This document shows, piece after piece, positions 8,177 through 16,984 of a stretch of 34,449 nt of DNA. The notes under the pieces were generated by a model. It was not told where the DNA came from. It saw only the letters and a program-made list of their open reading frames with translations, and did no database searches. This stretch comes from J084 sp964471405 (GTDB lineage: Bacteria; Pseudomonadota; Alphaproteobacteria; Sphingomonadales; Rhodothalassiaceae), in contig CAYYGH010000024.1 in assembly GCA_964471405.1 (NCBI GenBank), positions 1-34,449 on the forward strand, written 5' to 3'. A program made the translations under genes and the position numbers. Each line of letters begins with the position of its first letter. Within the stretch, counting starts at the first letter, position 1.

Positions 8177-8898
8177 CGGCCGCTCGGGACGCAAGGGGGG
8201 GACACCGGTTCCGCCCCTCCCGGATCGCCACGCTCACCTGCGCGCTTGGACTGCTGGTTCTCGTGGGGCTGGGCGTATGGCAGCTCCAGCGTCTGGACTG
8301 GAAGACCGCGCTGATCCGCGACATGCGGGAGCGCATGGCGCTCCCTCCGGCCGAGGCCGGGCAGGCGGGCGATTTTTCTCCCCTGGACGAATGGCTGTAT
8401 CGCCCGGTGCGGGTGGCCGGCATCTTCGCCTATGACAAGACGATCTATCTTCCGCATGGACGGGGCTACGACGTGCTGACGCCGCTGCTGCGCCCCGGTC
8501 TGCCGCCGCTTCTCGTGATCCGCGGTCATCTGCGCGATCTTGCCGGATTCCGGCCGCGGCCGGAGGATCCCGCCTTGTGGGGGCGGGTCGTGGTGGAGGC
8601 GGTCCTGCGTCCGCCGCGCCGGCGCGGTCTCCTGACACCGGACAATGATCGCAGCCGTCGCATCCGCTATGACGAGGATCCCCATGAGATCGCAGCCTGG
8701 CTTGCCATTCCCGAGCCTGTTCCCGCAATCTTCGTGGCGCGGCAGCCCGTGGGCGAGGGGCTGGAACGGGCCGCCCTTCCCGCTCTTCCCCGCAATCCCC
8801 ATCTCGGCTATGCGCTGACCTGGTTTGCCCTGGCGGTCGCGCTGCTGGTGATCTATGTCCGCCATGGGCTGATGCGGGCAAGGGAGGAAAGCCGGTGA
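8173..8898 (+). CDS. surf1: SURF1 family cytochrome c oxidase assembly protein
   Basis: SURF1 assists insertion of heme a into the oxidase. The start at 8173 overlaps the DUF983 stop as ATGA and is preceded by GAGAGGGA; it gives 241 aa. Two helices frame the protein (about residues 18-36 and 212-231), the classical SURF1 topology. The N-terminal GLGVWQLQRLDWKTALI and the C-terminal NPHLGYALTWFALAVALLVIYV are diagnostic. The central part keeps a PLLVIRGHLRD block, where the family usually has the motif VNRGWVP. The last bases overlap the next gene as GTGA. Confidence 0.93.
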   Translation: MTAARDARGGHRFRPSRIATLTCALGLLVLVGLGVWQLQRLDWKTALIRDMRERMALPPAEAGQAGDFSPLDEWLYRPVRVAGIFAYDKTIYLPHGRGYDVLTPLLRPGLPPLLVIRGHLRDLAGFRPRPEDPALWGRVVVEAVLRPPRRRGLLTPDNDRSRRIRYDEDPHEIAAWLAIPEPVPAIFVARQPVGEGLERAALPALPRNPHLGYALTWFALAVALLVIYVRHGLMRAREESR

Positions 8899-10229
8899 GG
8901 CGGCATTCGGGAGGGCATGCGGGACGGTCTTCCGATCCGCTTCCAGAAGCCCTGGGGGTGGTGGATGGCGTGCATCTTTTCCGTCTCGCAACGGGACTGA
9001 CCATCCTGCTTGAGCCGGTGCCCGAGGCGGTCAGCATCGCCGGCGGCATCTGGCTTCCTGTCGGCGCCCGGCATGAAGAGGCGGCCGAGAACGGGATTGC
9101 GCATTTTCTCGAACACATGCTCTTCAAGGGCACGCCCAGCCGCGACGCAAGGGCCATTGCCAGCGCCATCGAGGATGTGGGTGGCCATCTCGATGCCCAT
9201 ACCGCGCGCGATCATACGGCCATCTACGGCCGGGTGCTGGCGGCGGATGCGCCGCTGCTCGTGGAACTGATCGCCGATATCGTGATCCGCCCGCTTTTCC
9301 CGGAAGCCGAGGTGGAGCGCGAGCGCACGGTGGTGCTGCAGGAGATTGCGGAAGTGGAGGATGACGAAGAGGAAAGCCTCCACGATCACCTCCAGCAGAC
9401 GGCCTTCCCGGACCAGCCCCTGGGGCGGCCGATTCTGGGGCGGGCCTCGACCGTCTCGCGTTTCGATCGGAGGGCCGTCTGCCGCTTCCACCAGCATCAC
9501 TATCACGCGAACGGTGCCGTTCTGGCCTTTGCCGGTGCCTTGGAGCCGGAGGCGTTTGCAGCCCTGCTTGCCCGGCATTTCGCCGCCTTTGCCCCGCGCC
9601 CCCGGCAGGCCTTTGCCCCGGCGGCCTACCGCGGCGGCGAGAGCATCGTGGTCAAGGACTGCGAGCAGCTCCATCTCGCTCTCGCCCTGCCCGGACTGCC
9701 CGCAACCGATCCGGCCCTGCCCGCCTGGCAGGTGTTCGCGACCCTGCTGGGAGGCGGCATGTCTTCACGCCTGTTCCAGGCCGTGCGCGAGGAGCGGGGG
9801 CTTGCCTATTCGGTCTATGCCGCACCGGCTTCCTGGCAGGACAGCGGCCTGCTTGCCCTCGTTGCGCCGACGGCGCCCGAGGCGGGCGAGGAGGTGCTGG
9901 CGGTCATCTGCGGCGAGCTTTCCGATGCGCTCACCCATCCGCGCGCGGAGGAGATCGCGCGTGCCCAGGCCCAGCTGAAGGCCGGCCTGCTGATGGCGCG
10001 GGAGAGCGTGGCGCTCAGAGCCGAGCAGCGGGCCCGGCAGTGGCTGATGCATGGCCGCGTGCTGACCGGAGCCGAGCTCGTCGCCCGTATCGATGCCGTG
10101 GATGCGCAGGCGATCGCAGCCTTGCGCGATGTTCTGCTGGGACAACCGCCGACGCTGGCCACCATCGGCCCCGACGATCGCATCCGGCATGTCGCCCGGC
10201 GGCATCTTGCGCGCCTGGCTTCCTGCTGA
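8895..10229 (+). CDS. M16 family zinc peptidase (processing-peptidase type)
   Basis: 444 aa. The inverted zinc motif HxxEH is H70-F-L-E73-H74, and the third ligand is E150, exactly 76 residues after H74 as in the family; a second M16 domain occupies the C-terminal half. It resembles the mitochondrial processing peptidase beta subunit and bacterial homologues. The start is a GTG at 8895 overlapping the surf1 stop (GTGA) with AGGGAGGAAA just upstream, so translation is probably coupled to surf1. In many Alphaproteobacteria threonine synthase (thrC) separates surf1 and this peptidase; here it is absent. No signal peptide is evident. Confidence 0.94.
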   Translation: MRRHSGGHAGRSSDPLPEALGVVDGVHLFRLATGLTILLEPVPEAVSIAGGIWLPVGARHEEAAENGIAHFLEHMLFKGTPSRDARAIASAIEDVGGHLDAHTARDHTAIYGRVLAADAPLLVELIADIVIRPLFPEAEVERERTVVLQEIAEVEDDEEESLHDHLQQTAFPDQPLGRPILGRASTVSRFDRRAVCRFHQHHYHANGAVLAFAGALEPEAFAALLARHFAAFAPRPRQAFAPAAYRGGESIVVKDCEQLHLALALPGLPATDPALPAWQVFATLLGGGMSSRLFQAVREERGLAYSVYAAPASWQDSGLLALVAPTAPEAGEEVLAVICGELSDALTHPRAEEIARAQAQLKAGLLMARESVALRAEQRARQWLMHGRVLTGAELVARIDAVDAQAIAALRDVLLGQPPTLATIGPDDRIRHVARRHLARLASC

Positions 10230-10257
10230 TCGGCTCCGGCCTCGGCCTGTGCTGCGG

Positions 10258-11403
10258 CTAGCGCCCGGCCGTGCCGCCTTCCTCCGGTGGTGGCGGCAGG
10301 GGGCAGGCGAGCAGATGGTCGCCATAGACGGCGCCGATGAGCAGGCTGCCCTGGAAGGGAACCGCTACGGAGGCTGCCGGAATCTCCTTGCCCGGATCCC
10401 GGTAGACCAGCGTGACGTGCGGATTCGGTGATGCCGGCGCATCGATGACGGCCACGGCCGAAGGGGCGGGCTTGGTGATGTCCCGCATCATCCGGGCCGT
10501 GGCAAGCAGATTGGGATGGCCGGCAACCCACAGGCGTCCCGTCGCATCCAGGGCCAGATTGTCGGGGCCGAAGGGAAGGGGGATGCGCCGCTCCTCCACC
10601 AGATCGCCGGAGAAGGGATTGACGCGATAGACCCGGATGCGGCGTCCTGTCACCTCGGTCACATAGAGCCGGTCATGGGCACGGTCATAAAGGATGCCAT
10701 TGGCCAGCAGCAGCCCGCGGGCGACCACGCGAAAGCGCCGGCCGTCAAAGAAGACCACATTGGCACGGGGCAGGAAGAAGTAGTTCTCCATCGTCCGGCC
10801 CAGCGCACCGCGTGAGCCGTAAAGATTGGTGACGTAAAAGCGCGTCTTGTCGACGGCGGCGATATCGTCAGGATCGATGAGTGCCGAGCCCTGATGGCTG
10901 GCCACGAGAGCAAGGCCGCCATCCGCCTGCGGCCGGAATATGCGGATGGCATGGGTGTGGCCGTCCGCACCATGATCGATGACGAACAGCCGTCCTCCGT
11001 CACTCGTGGGCAGGAAGTCCAGCCCGTGCGGGAAGAAACGGTCGGCCGCAAGCGGCTGCAGGCGCCTTGCCTCCCACCCGTGCGCGAGCCGCTTAAGGAG
11101 GATCAGATGGCCATCCGGGCTGCCCCCCTTCTCGAAGACCGCATAGCGGTCCGCCCCTGTCACATAGGCCAGCTGATGGCGGGAATCGATGGCGATGTCC
11201 TCCGGTCCCAGGAAACCGGGCACTGCCTCGCAGCCGCCCGGCGAGAGCGGGGAGGTGTCCACGAACAGTCCGCCGCGCCAGGCCAGCAGCCCGAGCCAGA
11301 ACACCAGAACCAGCGCGAGCCCTGCTCCCAGTCCGGCACCGATTCTGCGCCAAGGCAAGAGAGGGGCGCCGGCTGCGGAAGGGGACGTCTTTCGATCTGC
11401 CAT
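10258..11403 (-). CDS. membrane-anchored paraoxonase/arylesterase-family beta-propeller protein
   Basis: 381 aa from an ATG at 11403 preceded by GGGAAAG. One hydrophobic helix (about residues 21-42) probably anchors it with the propeller in the periplasm. The rest follows the animal PON (serum paraoxonase) pattern: C58, PEDIAID (E68, D69), PHGLDF (H126), VIDHG (H144), DDIAAVD (D179, D180), FYVTN, ANGI (N235), PDNLALD (D281, N282), WVAGHPN and a final LLIGAVYGDHLLACPL with C367. These correspond to the calcium ligands, the catalytic His dyad and the disulfide of PON1. One ligand equivalent to PON1 N168 is Asp here. Substrate unknown; a lactonase or arylesterase is the family expectation. It is convergent with the M16 gene and divergent from petA. 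Confidence 0.85.
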   Translation of the reverse strand: MADRKTSPSAAGAPLLPWRRIGAGLGAGLALVLVFWLGLLAWRGGLFVDTSPLSPGGCEAVPGFLGPEDIAIDSRHQLAYVTGADRYAVFEKGGSPDGHLILLKRLAHGWEARRLQPLAADRFFPHGLDFLPTSDGGRLFVIDHGADGHTHAIRIFRPQADGGLALVASHQGSALIDPDDIAAVDKTRFYVTNLYGSRGALGRTMENYFFLPRANVVFFDGRRFRVVARGLLLANGILYDRAHDRLYVTEVTGRRIRVYRVNPFSGDLVEERRIPLPFGPDNLALDATGRLWVAGHPNLLATARMMRDITKPAPSAVAVIDAPASPNPHVTLVYRDPGKEIPAASVAVPFQGSLLIGAVYGDHLLACPLPPPPEEGGTAGR

Positions 11404-11725
11404 GATTCTTTCCCGCCAAGGATGATCCGAGCATAAGAATCCTAGACGAGCGCCGATCCGTTCGCCAGCCTCCGAAAAACGGGAAGAAAGCGCCGCCGGC
11501 AGGATGGGAAAACCCATTGCAATGTGTGGCTTCGCTCGCTAAACCAGCCGGCGCAGGCCGCAAGCTGCCCCGGGTGTCGGCATATGAGGGCGGCATGGCA
11601 TGCAAGGCGGGCTGAAAAGGCCCCCTTTGTACAGAGACTGCCGGCTTTTCGGCCATCGGGGCGAGAGGTCGGCGGATGATGCGGGCAAGCGGACCTTCCG
11701 TGTCGTTCAAGAGGTGGAAACGCAG
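11404..11725. other. divergent intergenic region, paraoxonase-like gene / petA
   Basis: 322 bases without a supported gene; it must hold the promoter of petABC. A weak sigma70-like pair is TTGCAA at 11517-11522 and TAAACC at 11540-11545 with a 17-base spacer, matching 4/6 and 3/6 of the consensus. The petA frame stays open upstream to 11600, but that extension lacks the family N-terminus. No palindromic operator was noticed. Confidence 0.4.
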
Positions 11726-12286
11726 ATGAGCAACATCAGCGAGGCGACCGCCCCGGCATCTGCCCATGCTGCCGGAGATGGGGTGACGCGACGGGATTTC
11801 CTGTATGTGGCGACGGCATCGGCGGCCGGCCTGGGTGCGGCGCTGGCGGCCTGGCCCTTCATCGACCAGATGAACCCTTCCGCCGATGTGCTGGCGCTGG
11901 CGACCACGGAGGTGGATCTGACGCCCATCGAGCCCGGCCAGCAGATCGTCATCAAATGGCAGGGCAAGCCCGTCTTCGTGGTGCACCGCACCGAGAAGAT
12001 GATCGAGGAGGCGCGCGCCGTCGACATTACGCGCCTGCGTGATCCGGCCCGCGATGAGGACCGCGTGAAGCCCGGTCACGAGAAGTGGCTGGTGATGATC
12101 GGGGTGTGCACGCATCTGGGTTGCGTGCCGATCGGGCCCCATGAGGGCGACTATGATGGCTGGTTCTGCCCCTGTCACGGCTCGCACTATGATACGGCCG
12201 GGCGCATTCGCAAGGGGCCGGCGCCGAAGAACCTGCACCTGCCGCCCTACAAATTCGTCACCGATACCCAGATCCTGATCGGTTAA
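11726..12286 (+). CDS. petA: ubiquinol-cytochrome c reductase iron-sulfur subunit (Rieske)
   Basis: Rieske protein of the cytochrome bc1 complex; passes electrons from ubiquinol to cytochrome c1. 186 aa from 11726, the usual length. The N-terminus has a twin-arginine signal-anchor (TRRDFLYVATASAAGLGAAL, residues 21-40). The [2Fe-2S] ligands lie in C128-T-H130-L-G-C133 and C148-P-C150-H151, with C133 and C150 forming the structural disulfide. The GDYDGWFCPCHGSHYD block is characteristic. An upstream in-frame ATG at 11600 was rejected because it adds 42 non-conserved residues in front of the Tat signal. petB follows after 12 bases. Confidence 0.97.
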   Translation: MSNISEATAPASAHAAGDGVTRRDFLYVATASAAGLGAALAAWPFIDQMNPSADVLALATTEVDLTPIEPGQQIVIKWQGKPVFVVHRTEKMIEEARAVDITRLRDPARDEDRVKPGHEKWLVMIGVCTHLGCVPIGPHEGDYDGWFCPCHGSHYDTAGRIRKGPAPKNLHLPPYKFVTDTQILIG

Positions 12287-12298
12287 GGGAGGATTCCC

Positions 12299-13522
12299 AT
12301 GAAGGGAGCGCCATTTCAGCCGAAATCCCGGCTGGTCCGCTGGTTTGACGAGCGGCTGCCCATTCTTTCCCTGCTGCATGGAACGCTGGTCTCCTATCCG
12401 GCACCACGCAATCTGAACTACTGGTGGAATTTCGGCTCGCTTGCGGGCATTGCGCTCGTCATCCAGATTCTGACCGGCGTCGTGCTCGCCATGCATTACA
12501 CGCCGACGGCGGATGGGGCCTTCGATTCCATCGAGCACATCATGCGGGATGTGAACTGGGGCTGGCTCATCCGCTACATGCATGCGAATGGCGCGTCCTT
12601 CTTCTTCCTCGTCGTCTACGTCCACATCTTCCGCGGCCTCTACTATGGCTCCTACAAGGCGCCGCGCGAGGTGCTGTGGATGCTGGGTGTCGTCATCCTC
12701 CTGCTGATGATGGCCACCGCCTTCATGGGCTATGTGCTGCCCTGGGGGCAGATGAGCTTCTGGGCCGCCACCGTGATCACCAATCTGTTCTCGGCGATCC
12801 CGCTGGTGGGGGAGCATATCGTCCAGTGGCTGTGGGGCGGCTTTGCGGTCGGCGAGCCGACGCTCCAGCGCTTCTTCGCGCTGCACTATCTGCTGCCCTT
12901 CGTGATCGTGGGCGTCGTGATCCTGCACATCTGGGCGCTGCACATTCCGGGCTCGAACAATCCGCTCGGCATCGACGTGAAGGGGCCGCAGGATCTGGTG
13001 CCCTTCCATCCATACTATACCATCAAGGATCTGTTCGGGCTGGGCGTGTTTCTCATCGTCTTCAGCGTCTTCGTCTTCTATCTGCCGAACTATCTGGGGC
13101 ATCCGGACAACTACATCCCCGCCAACCCGCTCTCGACACCCGCGCATATCGTGCCCGAATGGTATTTCCTGCCGTTTTATGCGATCCTGCGCGCGGTGCC
13201 GGACAAGCTGGGCGGCGTGCTGCTGATGTTCGGCTCGATCTTCCTGCTGTTCTTCCTGCCCTGGCTTGATGCATCGAAGGTGCGGTCTGCGACCTTCCGC
13301 CCCGTCTACCGGATCTTCTTCTGGCTGCTGGTTGCTGATGCCATCACCCTGGGCGTCGTGGGCGCCCATCCGCCCGAAGGCCACTGGATCCTGATCGGCC
13401 GGATCGCGACCGCCTACTATTTCCTGCACTTCCTCGTGATCCTGCCGGTTGTCAGCCGCATCGAGAAGACGCCGCCGCTGCCCGCCAGCATCGCCGAGGC
13501 GGTCCTGCCGAAGACGGCGTGA
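12299..13522 (+). CDS. petB: cytochrome b of the bc1 complex
   Basis: Eight-helix membrane subunit binding hemes bL and bH and both quinone sites. 407 aa. Heme-ligand histidines are seen in VVLAMHYTP / MHANGASFFFLVVYVHIFRG and in FALHYLLPF / ILHIWALHIPG. The PEWY motif of the Qo site is in VPEWYFLPFYAILRAVP, and GQMSFWAATVITNLFSAIP is also diagnostic. AAGGGAGG precedes the ATG. The gene encodes cytochrome b only, not a fused cytochrome b/c1. Its stop codon overlaps an upstream GTG of the petC frame. Confidence 0.98.
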   Translation: MKGAPFQPKSRLVRWFDERLPILSLLHGTLVSYPAPRNLNYWWNFGSLAGIALVIQILTGVVLAMHYTPTADGAFDSIEHIMRDVNWGWLIRYMHANGASFFFLVVYVHIFRGLYYGSYKAPREVLWMLGVVILLLMMATAFMGYVLPWGQMSFWAATVITNLFSAIPLVGEHIVQWLWGGFAVGEPTLQRFFALHYLLPFVIVGVVILHIWALHIPGSNNPLGIDVKGPQDLVPFHPYYTIKDLFGLGVFLIVFSVFVFYLPNYLGHPDNYIPANPLSTPAHIVPEWYFLPFYAILRAVPDKLGGVLLMFGSIFLLFFLPWLDASKVRSATFRPVYRIFFWLLVADAITLGVVGAHPPEGHWILIGRIATAYYFLHFLVILPVVSRIEKTPPLPASIAEAVLPKTA

Positions 13523-13560
13523 GGATGCAGGCCATGACGGGACAAAAGGGAGACAAGGCG

Positions 13561-14373
13561 ATGCACATCCGGTCTTTCGTGATCAGCCTCGCGGCGGCCA
13601 TGCTGGTGACGGCTTCGGCCTGGGCGGCAGGAGAGGCCAAGCCGCCGAAGGATGTGCCGTTTTCCTTCGAAGGCCCCTTCGGGACGTTTGATCGTGCCGC
13701 CGCCCAGCGGGGGCTGCAGGTCTACCGCGAGGTATGCTCGGCCTGTCACAGCCTCAAATATGTCGCCTTCCGCGATCTGATGGGCCTGGGCTACAGCGAG
13801 GCCGAGGCCAAGGCGATCGCCCGGGAATACCAGATTACGGATGGTCCGGATGAGAGCGGCGAGATGTTCCAGCGTCCGGGCAAGCTGTCGGACCGCTTCC
13901 CGCCGCCCTTCCCCAACGAGCAGGCGGCCCGTGCGGCAAACGGGGGCGCGCTGCCGCCGGATCTTTCGCTCATCGTCGAAGCGCGCAAGGGCGGCGCGGA
14001 TTACGTCTATTCGGTGCTCACCGGCTATGGCGAGGCACCGGCCGGCGAGACATTGCGTCCCGGCCAGTACTGGAACGAATATTTCCCCGGTCACAAGATC
14101 GCGATGCCGCCGCCCTTGAGCGATGGCATCGTGACCTTTGCGGACGGCACGCCCGCCACCGTGGACCAGATGGCGCATGATGTGGCGACCTTCCTTGCCT
14201 GGGCGGCCGAGCCCAACATGGAAGAGCGCAAGGAATGGGGCTGGCGGGTGCTGATCTATCTCTTCTTCCTGACGGTGCTCTTCTACCTCTCCTACCGCAA
14301 GATCTGGGCACCGGTGAAAGCCGGCTACTCGCCGCTGGCCGAGGAGCAAAAAGACACCGACCGCTCCTCTTGA
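13561..14373 (+). CDS. petC: cytochrome c1
   Basis: Membrane-anchored c-type cytochrome of the bc1 complex. The start at 13561 (270 aa) gives a clean signal peptide MHIRSFVISLAAAMLVTASAWAA; GGGAGACAAGG lies upstream. In-frame starts at 13519, 13525 and 13534 exist but only lengthen the leader. The heme-binding CSACH occurs in YREVCSACHSLKYVAFRD, the distal Met is in the KIAMPPPLSDG segment, and a C-terminal anchor helix is seen (about residues 240-256). It is the last gene of petABC; a GC-rich hairpin follows. Confidence 0.96.
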   Translation: MHIRSFVISLAAAMLVTASAWAAGEAKPPKDVPFSFEGPFGTFDRAAAQRGLQVYREVCSACHSLKYVAFRDLMGLGYSEAEAKAIAREYQITDGPDESGEMFQRPGKLSDRFPPPFPNEQAARAANGGALPPDLSLIVEARKGGADYVYSVLTGYGEAPAGETLRPGQYWNEYFPGHKIAMPPPLSDGIVTFADGTPATVDQMAHDVATFLAWAAEPNMEERKEWGWRVLIYLFFLTVLFYLSYRKIWAPVKAGYSPLAEEQKDTDRSS

Positions 14374-14398
14374 GGCGGCCGCTCGCGCCACTTTGCCG

Positions 14399-14422
14399 GC
14401 CGCCGGCATCTCCGCCGGCGGC
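14399..14422 (+). terminator. hairpin after petC
   Basis: Perfect 9-bp stem GCCGCCGGC / GCCGGCGGC with a 6-nt loop, 25 bases after the petC stop codon. No T-run follows, so it may act as a mRNA-stabilising or Rho-assisted end rather than a classical intrinsic terminator. The rest of the 339-base gap to 14712, between convergent genes, holds nothing else that I can support. Confidence 0.4.
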
Positions 14423-14712
14423 AACCGGCAGGCCGGGGCCATGCGGGCTCAGGGCCCGGCGGGTGACGAAGAAGACGTGGGACCCGGTCCTTCATCGGTA
14501 AGGCGCGTCCCGCCTGCGCCCATCATGTGCCGGTGCTGCGGGTCTTGAAAAAGCCGGAGCTGCGGCTGCGGCAGACGGCGGTGCCCCCATCACCCCTGGC
14601 CTCGGGGCAGACAGGCGGACGCGGCTGCCGGCTCTGCCGCCGGCATTCCCGCATGCCGCGCCTCCGCCCCGGGGGCTCTACGCCCGGGTGGAAGACGACC
14701 GCCGCCGGCTGC

Positions 14713-16815
14713 TCAGCCGCCTTTCTTGTGCCGGTCGAAGTCCTGAAAGCCTTCGCCGGCTGCCGCCAGCTGCTCGATGAGCGGTGCCGGTGTCCAGAAG
14801 CGCGCACCCAGGAGCGTGCCATAATGGCGGATGCGTTCCAGCACATGGGCAAGACCCAGGCTGTCCGCATAATACATCGGCCCGCCGCGCCAGCGCGGGA
14901 AGCCGTAGCCGTAGAGCCAGACGACGTCGATGTCGCTCGCCCGGATGGCGATGCCCTCTTCGAGAATCCGCGCGCCTTCATTGATGAGCGGCAGCACGCA
15001 GCGCTCGACGATCTCCTCGTCGCTCACCTCGCGCGGGGCGATCCCGGCTTTCGCCGCCTCCTCGCGCACGAATTCCGCCACCATGGGATTGGGCTTCGGT
15101 GCGCCCTCGCCGTAGATGTAGAAGCCCTTGCCGGTCTTCTGGCCCTTCGCGCCGGCCTCCACCAGCCGGTCGTGGACGCGGAAGGCGGCCGCCTCCTCCG
15201 GGTCCGGCTTCATCTGCTGGCGCAGCAGATAGCCGATATCAAGCCCGGCGAGATCGCCCATCTGGAAGGGGCCCATCGGAAAGCCGAAGTCGTAGATCAC
15301 CTTGTCAATGCGCTCATGCGGCACGCCTTCGAGCAGCAGGAAGCCCGCCTGGCGGATGTAGCCGGACAGCATCCGGTTGCCGATGAAGCCGTGGCACACG
15401 CGCGCCACCACGCCGACCTTCCGGATCCTCTTCGCGAAGGCAAGCGCCGTGGCCAGCACGTCGTCGGCGGTCTTCGCCGCACGCACGATCTCGAGCAGAC
15501 GCATGATGTGCGCAGGCGAGAAGAAGTGCAGGCCCAGCACGTCCTCCGGCCGGCCGGTGACCGAGGCGATCTCGTCGATGTTGAGATAGGAGGTGTTGGT
15601 CGCGAGGATCGCGCCGGATTTCGCCACCTCGTCCAGCCGGCGGAAGACCTCCTTCTTCACCTCCATGTTCTCGAAGACGGCCTCGATGATGAGATCGGCC
15701 TCGCCCAGATCCGCATACTCCGTGGTAACGGCGAATCGCTCCTTGCGTGCGGCAAGCTCCGCCTCGTCGATGCGGCCTTTCTTGAAGTCGTGTTCAAGAA
15801 AGCCGTGGACCCGTGCCTTGCCGGCGGCGGCCGCCTCCTCGTTGCGCTCGACCATGACGACCGGCAGCCCCGCCTTGATGCAGGCGGTGGCGATTCCTGA
15901 ACCCATCGTCCCGCCGCCGACGACGCCGACCCGCGCAATCTCGCGCGGCGTCACATCCGCCGGCAGATCCGGAATCTTCGCCACCTCGCGCTCGGCGAAG
16001 AAGGCGTAGCGCAGCGCCGCCGACTGGGGATGCGCCATGCACTGCAGGAAGAGCTCGCGCTCGCGCTTGACGCCCTCCTCGAAGGGCAGCTCGATCGCCG
16101 CCTTCACCGCTGCGATCGCCTGCTCGGGAGCGAACTGGCCGCGGATGCGCTTCATCATGCGCGCGCGGAACTGGTCGAAGAAGTCGGGCGGCAGATGATC
16201 GGCCTTGACGGCCAGATCCCGGGTGCGGCGCGGCCCCTTGCCGGCGGCCACCAGTTCGCGGGCGAAGGCGACGGCCGCCTCCGTCAGCCCGTCTTCCACC
16301 ACGCGATCGACGAGACCGAGCTCCTGCGCCTTCGCCGCCGGGATCGGCTGGCCGGTGACGATCATCTCCAGCGCGGCTTCGACCCCGACGAGCCGCGGCA
16401 GCCGCTGGGTGCCCTCGGCACCCGGGATGAGCCCCAGCGTCACCTCCGGCAGGCCGAGGCGTGCGGACGAGACGGCCACGCGATAGTGACAGCCCATCGC
16501 GATCTCCAGCCCGCCGCCCAGTGCCGTGCCGTGGATGGCGGCAATCACCGGCTTGGGGCAGGCCTCGATCCGCTCGACGACATCGGGGAGGAAGGGCTCC
16601 TTCGGCGGCTTGCCGAATTCGCGGATGTCGGCACCGGCCATGAAGGTCCGGCCGCGTGCCGCGATCACCACCGCTTTCGCCGCTGCATCGGCTTCCGCCC
16701 GCTCGATACCCTGCACAAGCCCCTCACGCACCGCATGGGAGAGGGCGTTGACGGGCGGATTGTCCACCCACAGGATCGCGACATCGCCGTTCAGCTCATA
16801 GTCGACAGCAGCCAT
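14713..16815 (-). CDS. enoyl-CoA hydratase / 3-hydroxyacyl-CoA dehydrogenase bifunctional protein
   Basis: Fused beta-oxidation enzyme catalysing hydration of 2-enoyl-CoA and NAD-dependent oxidation of 3-hydroxyacyl-CoA; FadJ/FadB-like alpha subunit. 700 aa. The crotonase domain comes first (GTALGGGLEIAMGCHYRVA, LGLPEVTLGLIPGAEGTQRLPR with the catalytic Glu). The NAD-binding domain then starts at VGVVGGGTMGSGIATACIKAG, with the catalytic region GLHFFSPAHIMRLLEIV and GFIGNRML. Two 3HCDH C-terminal domains end the protein. The start at 16815 was chosen because AAGGAGG lies 8 bases upstream; the ATG at 16821 is only 2 bases from it. The thiolase partner is not adjacent. trpE lies upstream on the same strand after a 169-base gap. 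Confidence 0.94.
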   Translation of the reverse strand: MAAVDYELNGDVAILWVDNPPVNALSHAVREGLVQGIERAEADAAAKAVVIAARGRTFMAGADIREFGKPPKEPFLPDVVERIEACPKPVIAAIHGTALGGGLEIAMGCHYRVAVSSARLGLPEVTLGLIPGAEGTQRLPRLVGVEAALEMIVTGQPIPAAKAQELGLVDRVVEDGLTEAAVAFARELVAAGKGPRRTRDLAVKADHLPPDFFDQFRARMMKRIRGQFAPEQAIAAVKAAIELPFEEGVKRERELFLQCMAHPQSAALRYAFFAEREVAKIPDLPADVTPREIARVGVVGGGTMGSGIATACIKAGLPVVMVERNEEAAAAGKARVHGFLEHDFKKGRIDEAELAARKERFAVTTEYADLGEADLIIEAVFENMEVKKEVFRRLDEVAKSGAILATNTSYLNIDEIASVTGRPEDVLGLHFFSPAHIMRLLEIVRAAKTADDVLATALAFAKRIRKVGVVARVCHGFIGNRMLSGYIRQAGFLLLEGVPHERIDKVIYDFGFPMGPFQMGDLAGLDIGYLLRQQMKPDPEEAAAFRVHDRLVEAGAKGQKTGKGFYIYGEGAPKPNPMVAEFVREEAAKAGIAPREVSDEEIVERCVLPLINEGARILEEGIAIRASDIDVVWLYGYGFPRWRGGPMYYADSLGLAHVLERIRHYGTLLGARFWTPAPLIEQLAAAGEGFQDFDRHKKGG

Positions 16816-16984
16816 CGCCATTTCCTCCTTGATCTGTTCACGCGCAGGTTCGCGCCATGCCGTCTTTTCCATGCGGGCGGCATTTTCCGCCGCAGGCCGT
16901 CTCGCCGGATCTTCTAGCCCAGGCGGCTGCGGAAAGGAAAGAAGCGGGCCTTACCCCTCACGGGAGGTTTTCGAATCGATTGGA

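Noticed and set aside
11093..13429. 778-aa open frame on the minus strand
   Set aside because: It lies opposite the conserved petA and petB genes and has the His/Arg/Gln-rich composition expected of an antisense shadow in GC-rich DNA.
14423..14712. possible RNA gene in the gap between petC and the beta-oxidation gene
   Set aside because: No tRNA cloverleaf or conserved RNA pattern is visible; the short palindromes are typical of GC-rich DNA.
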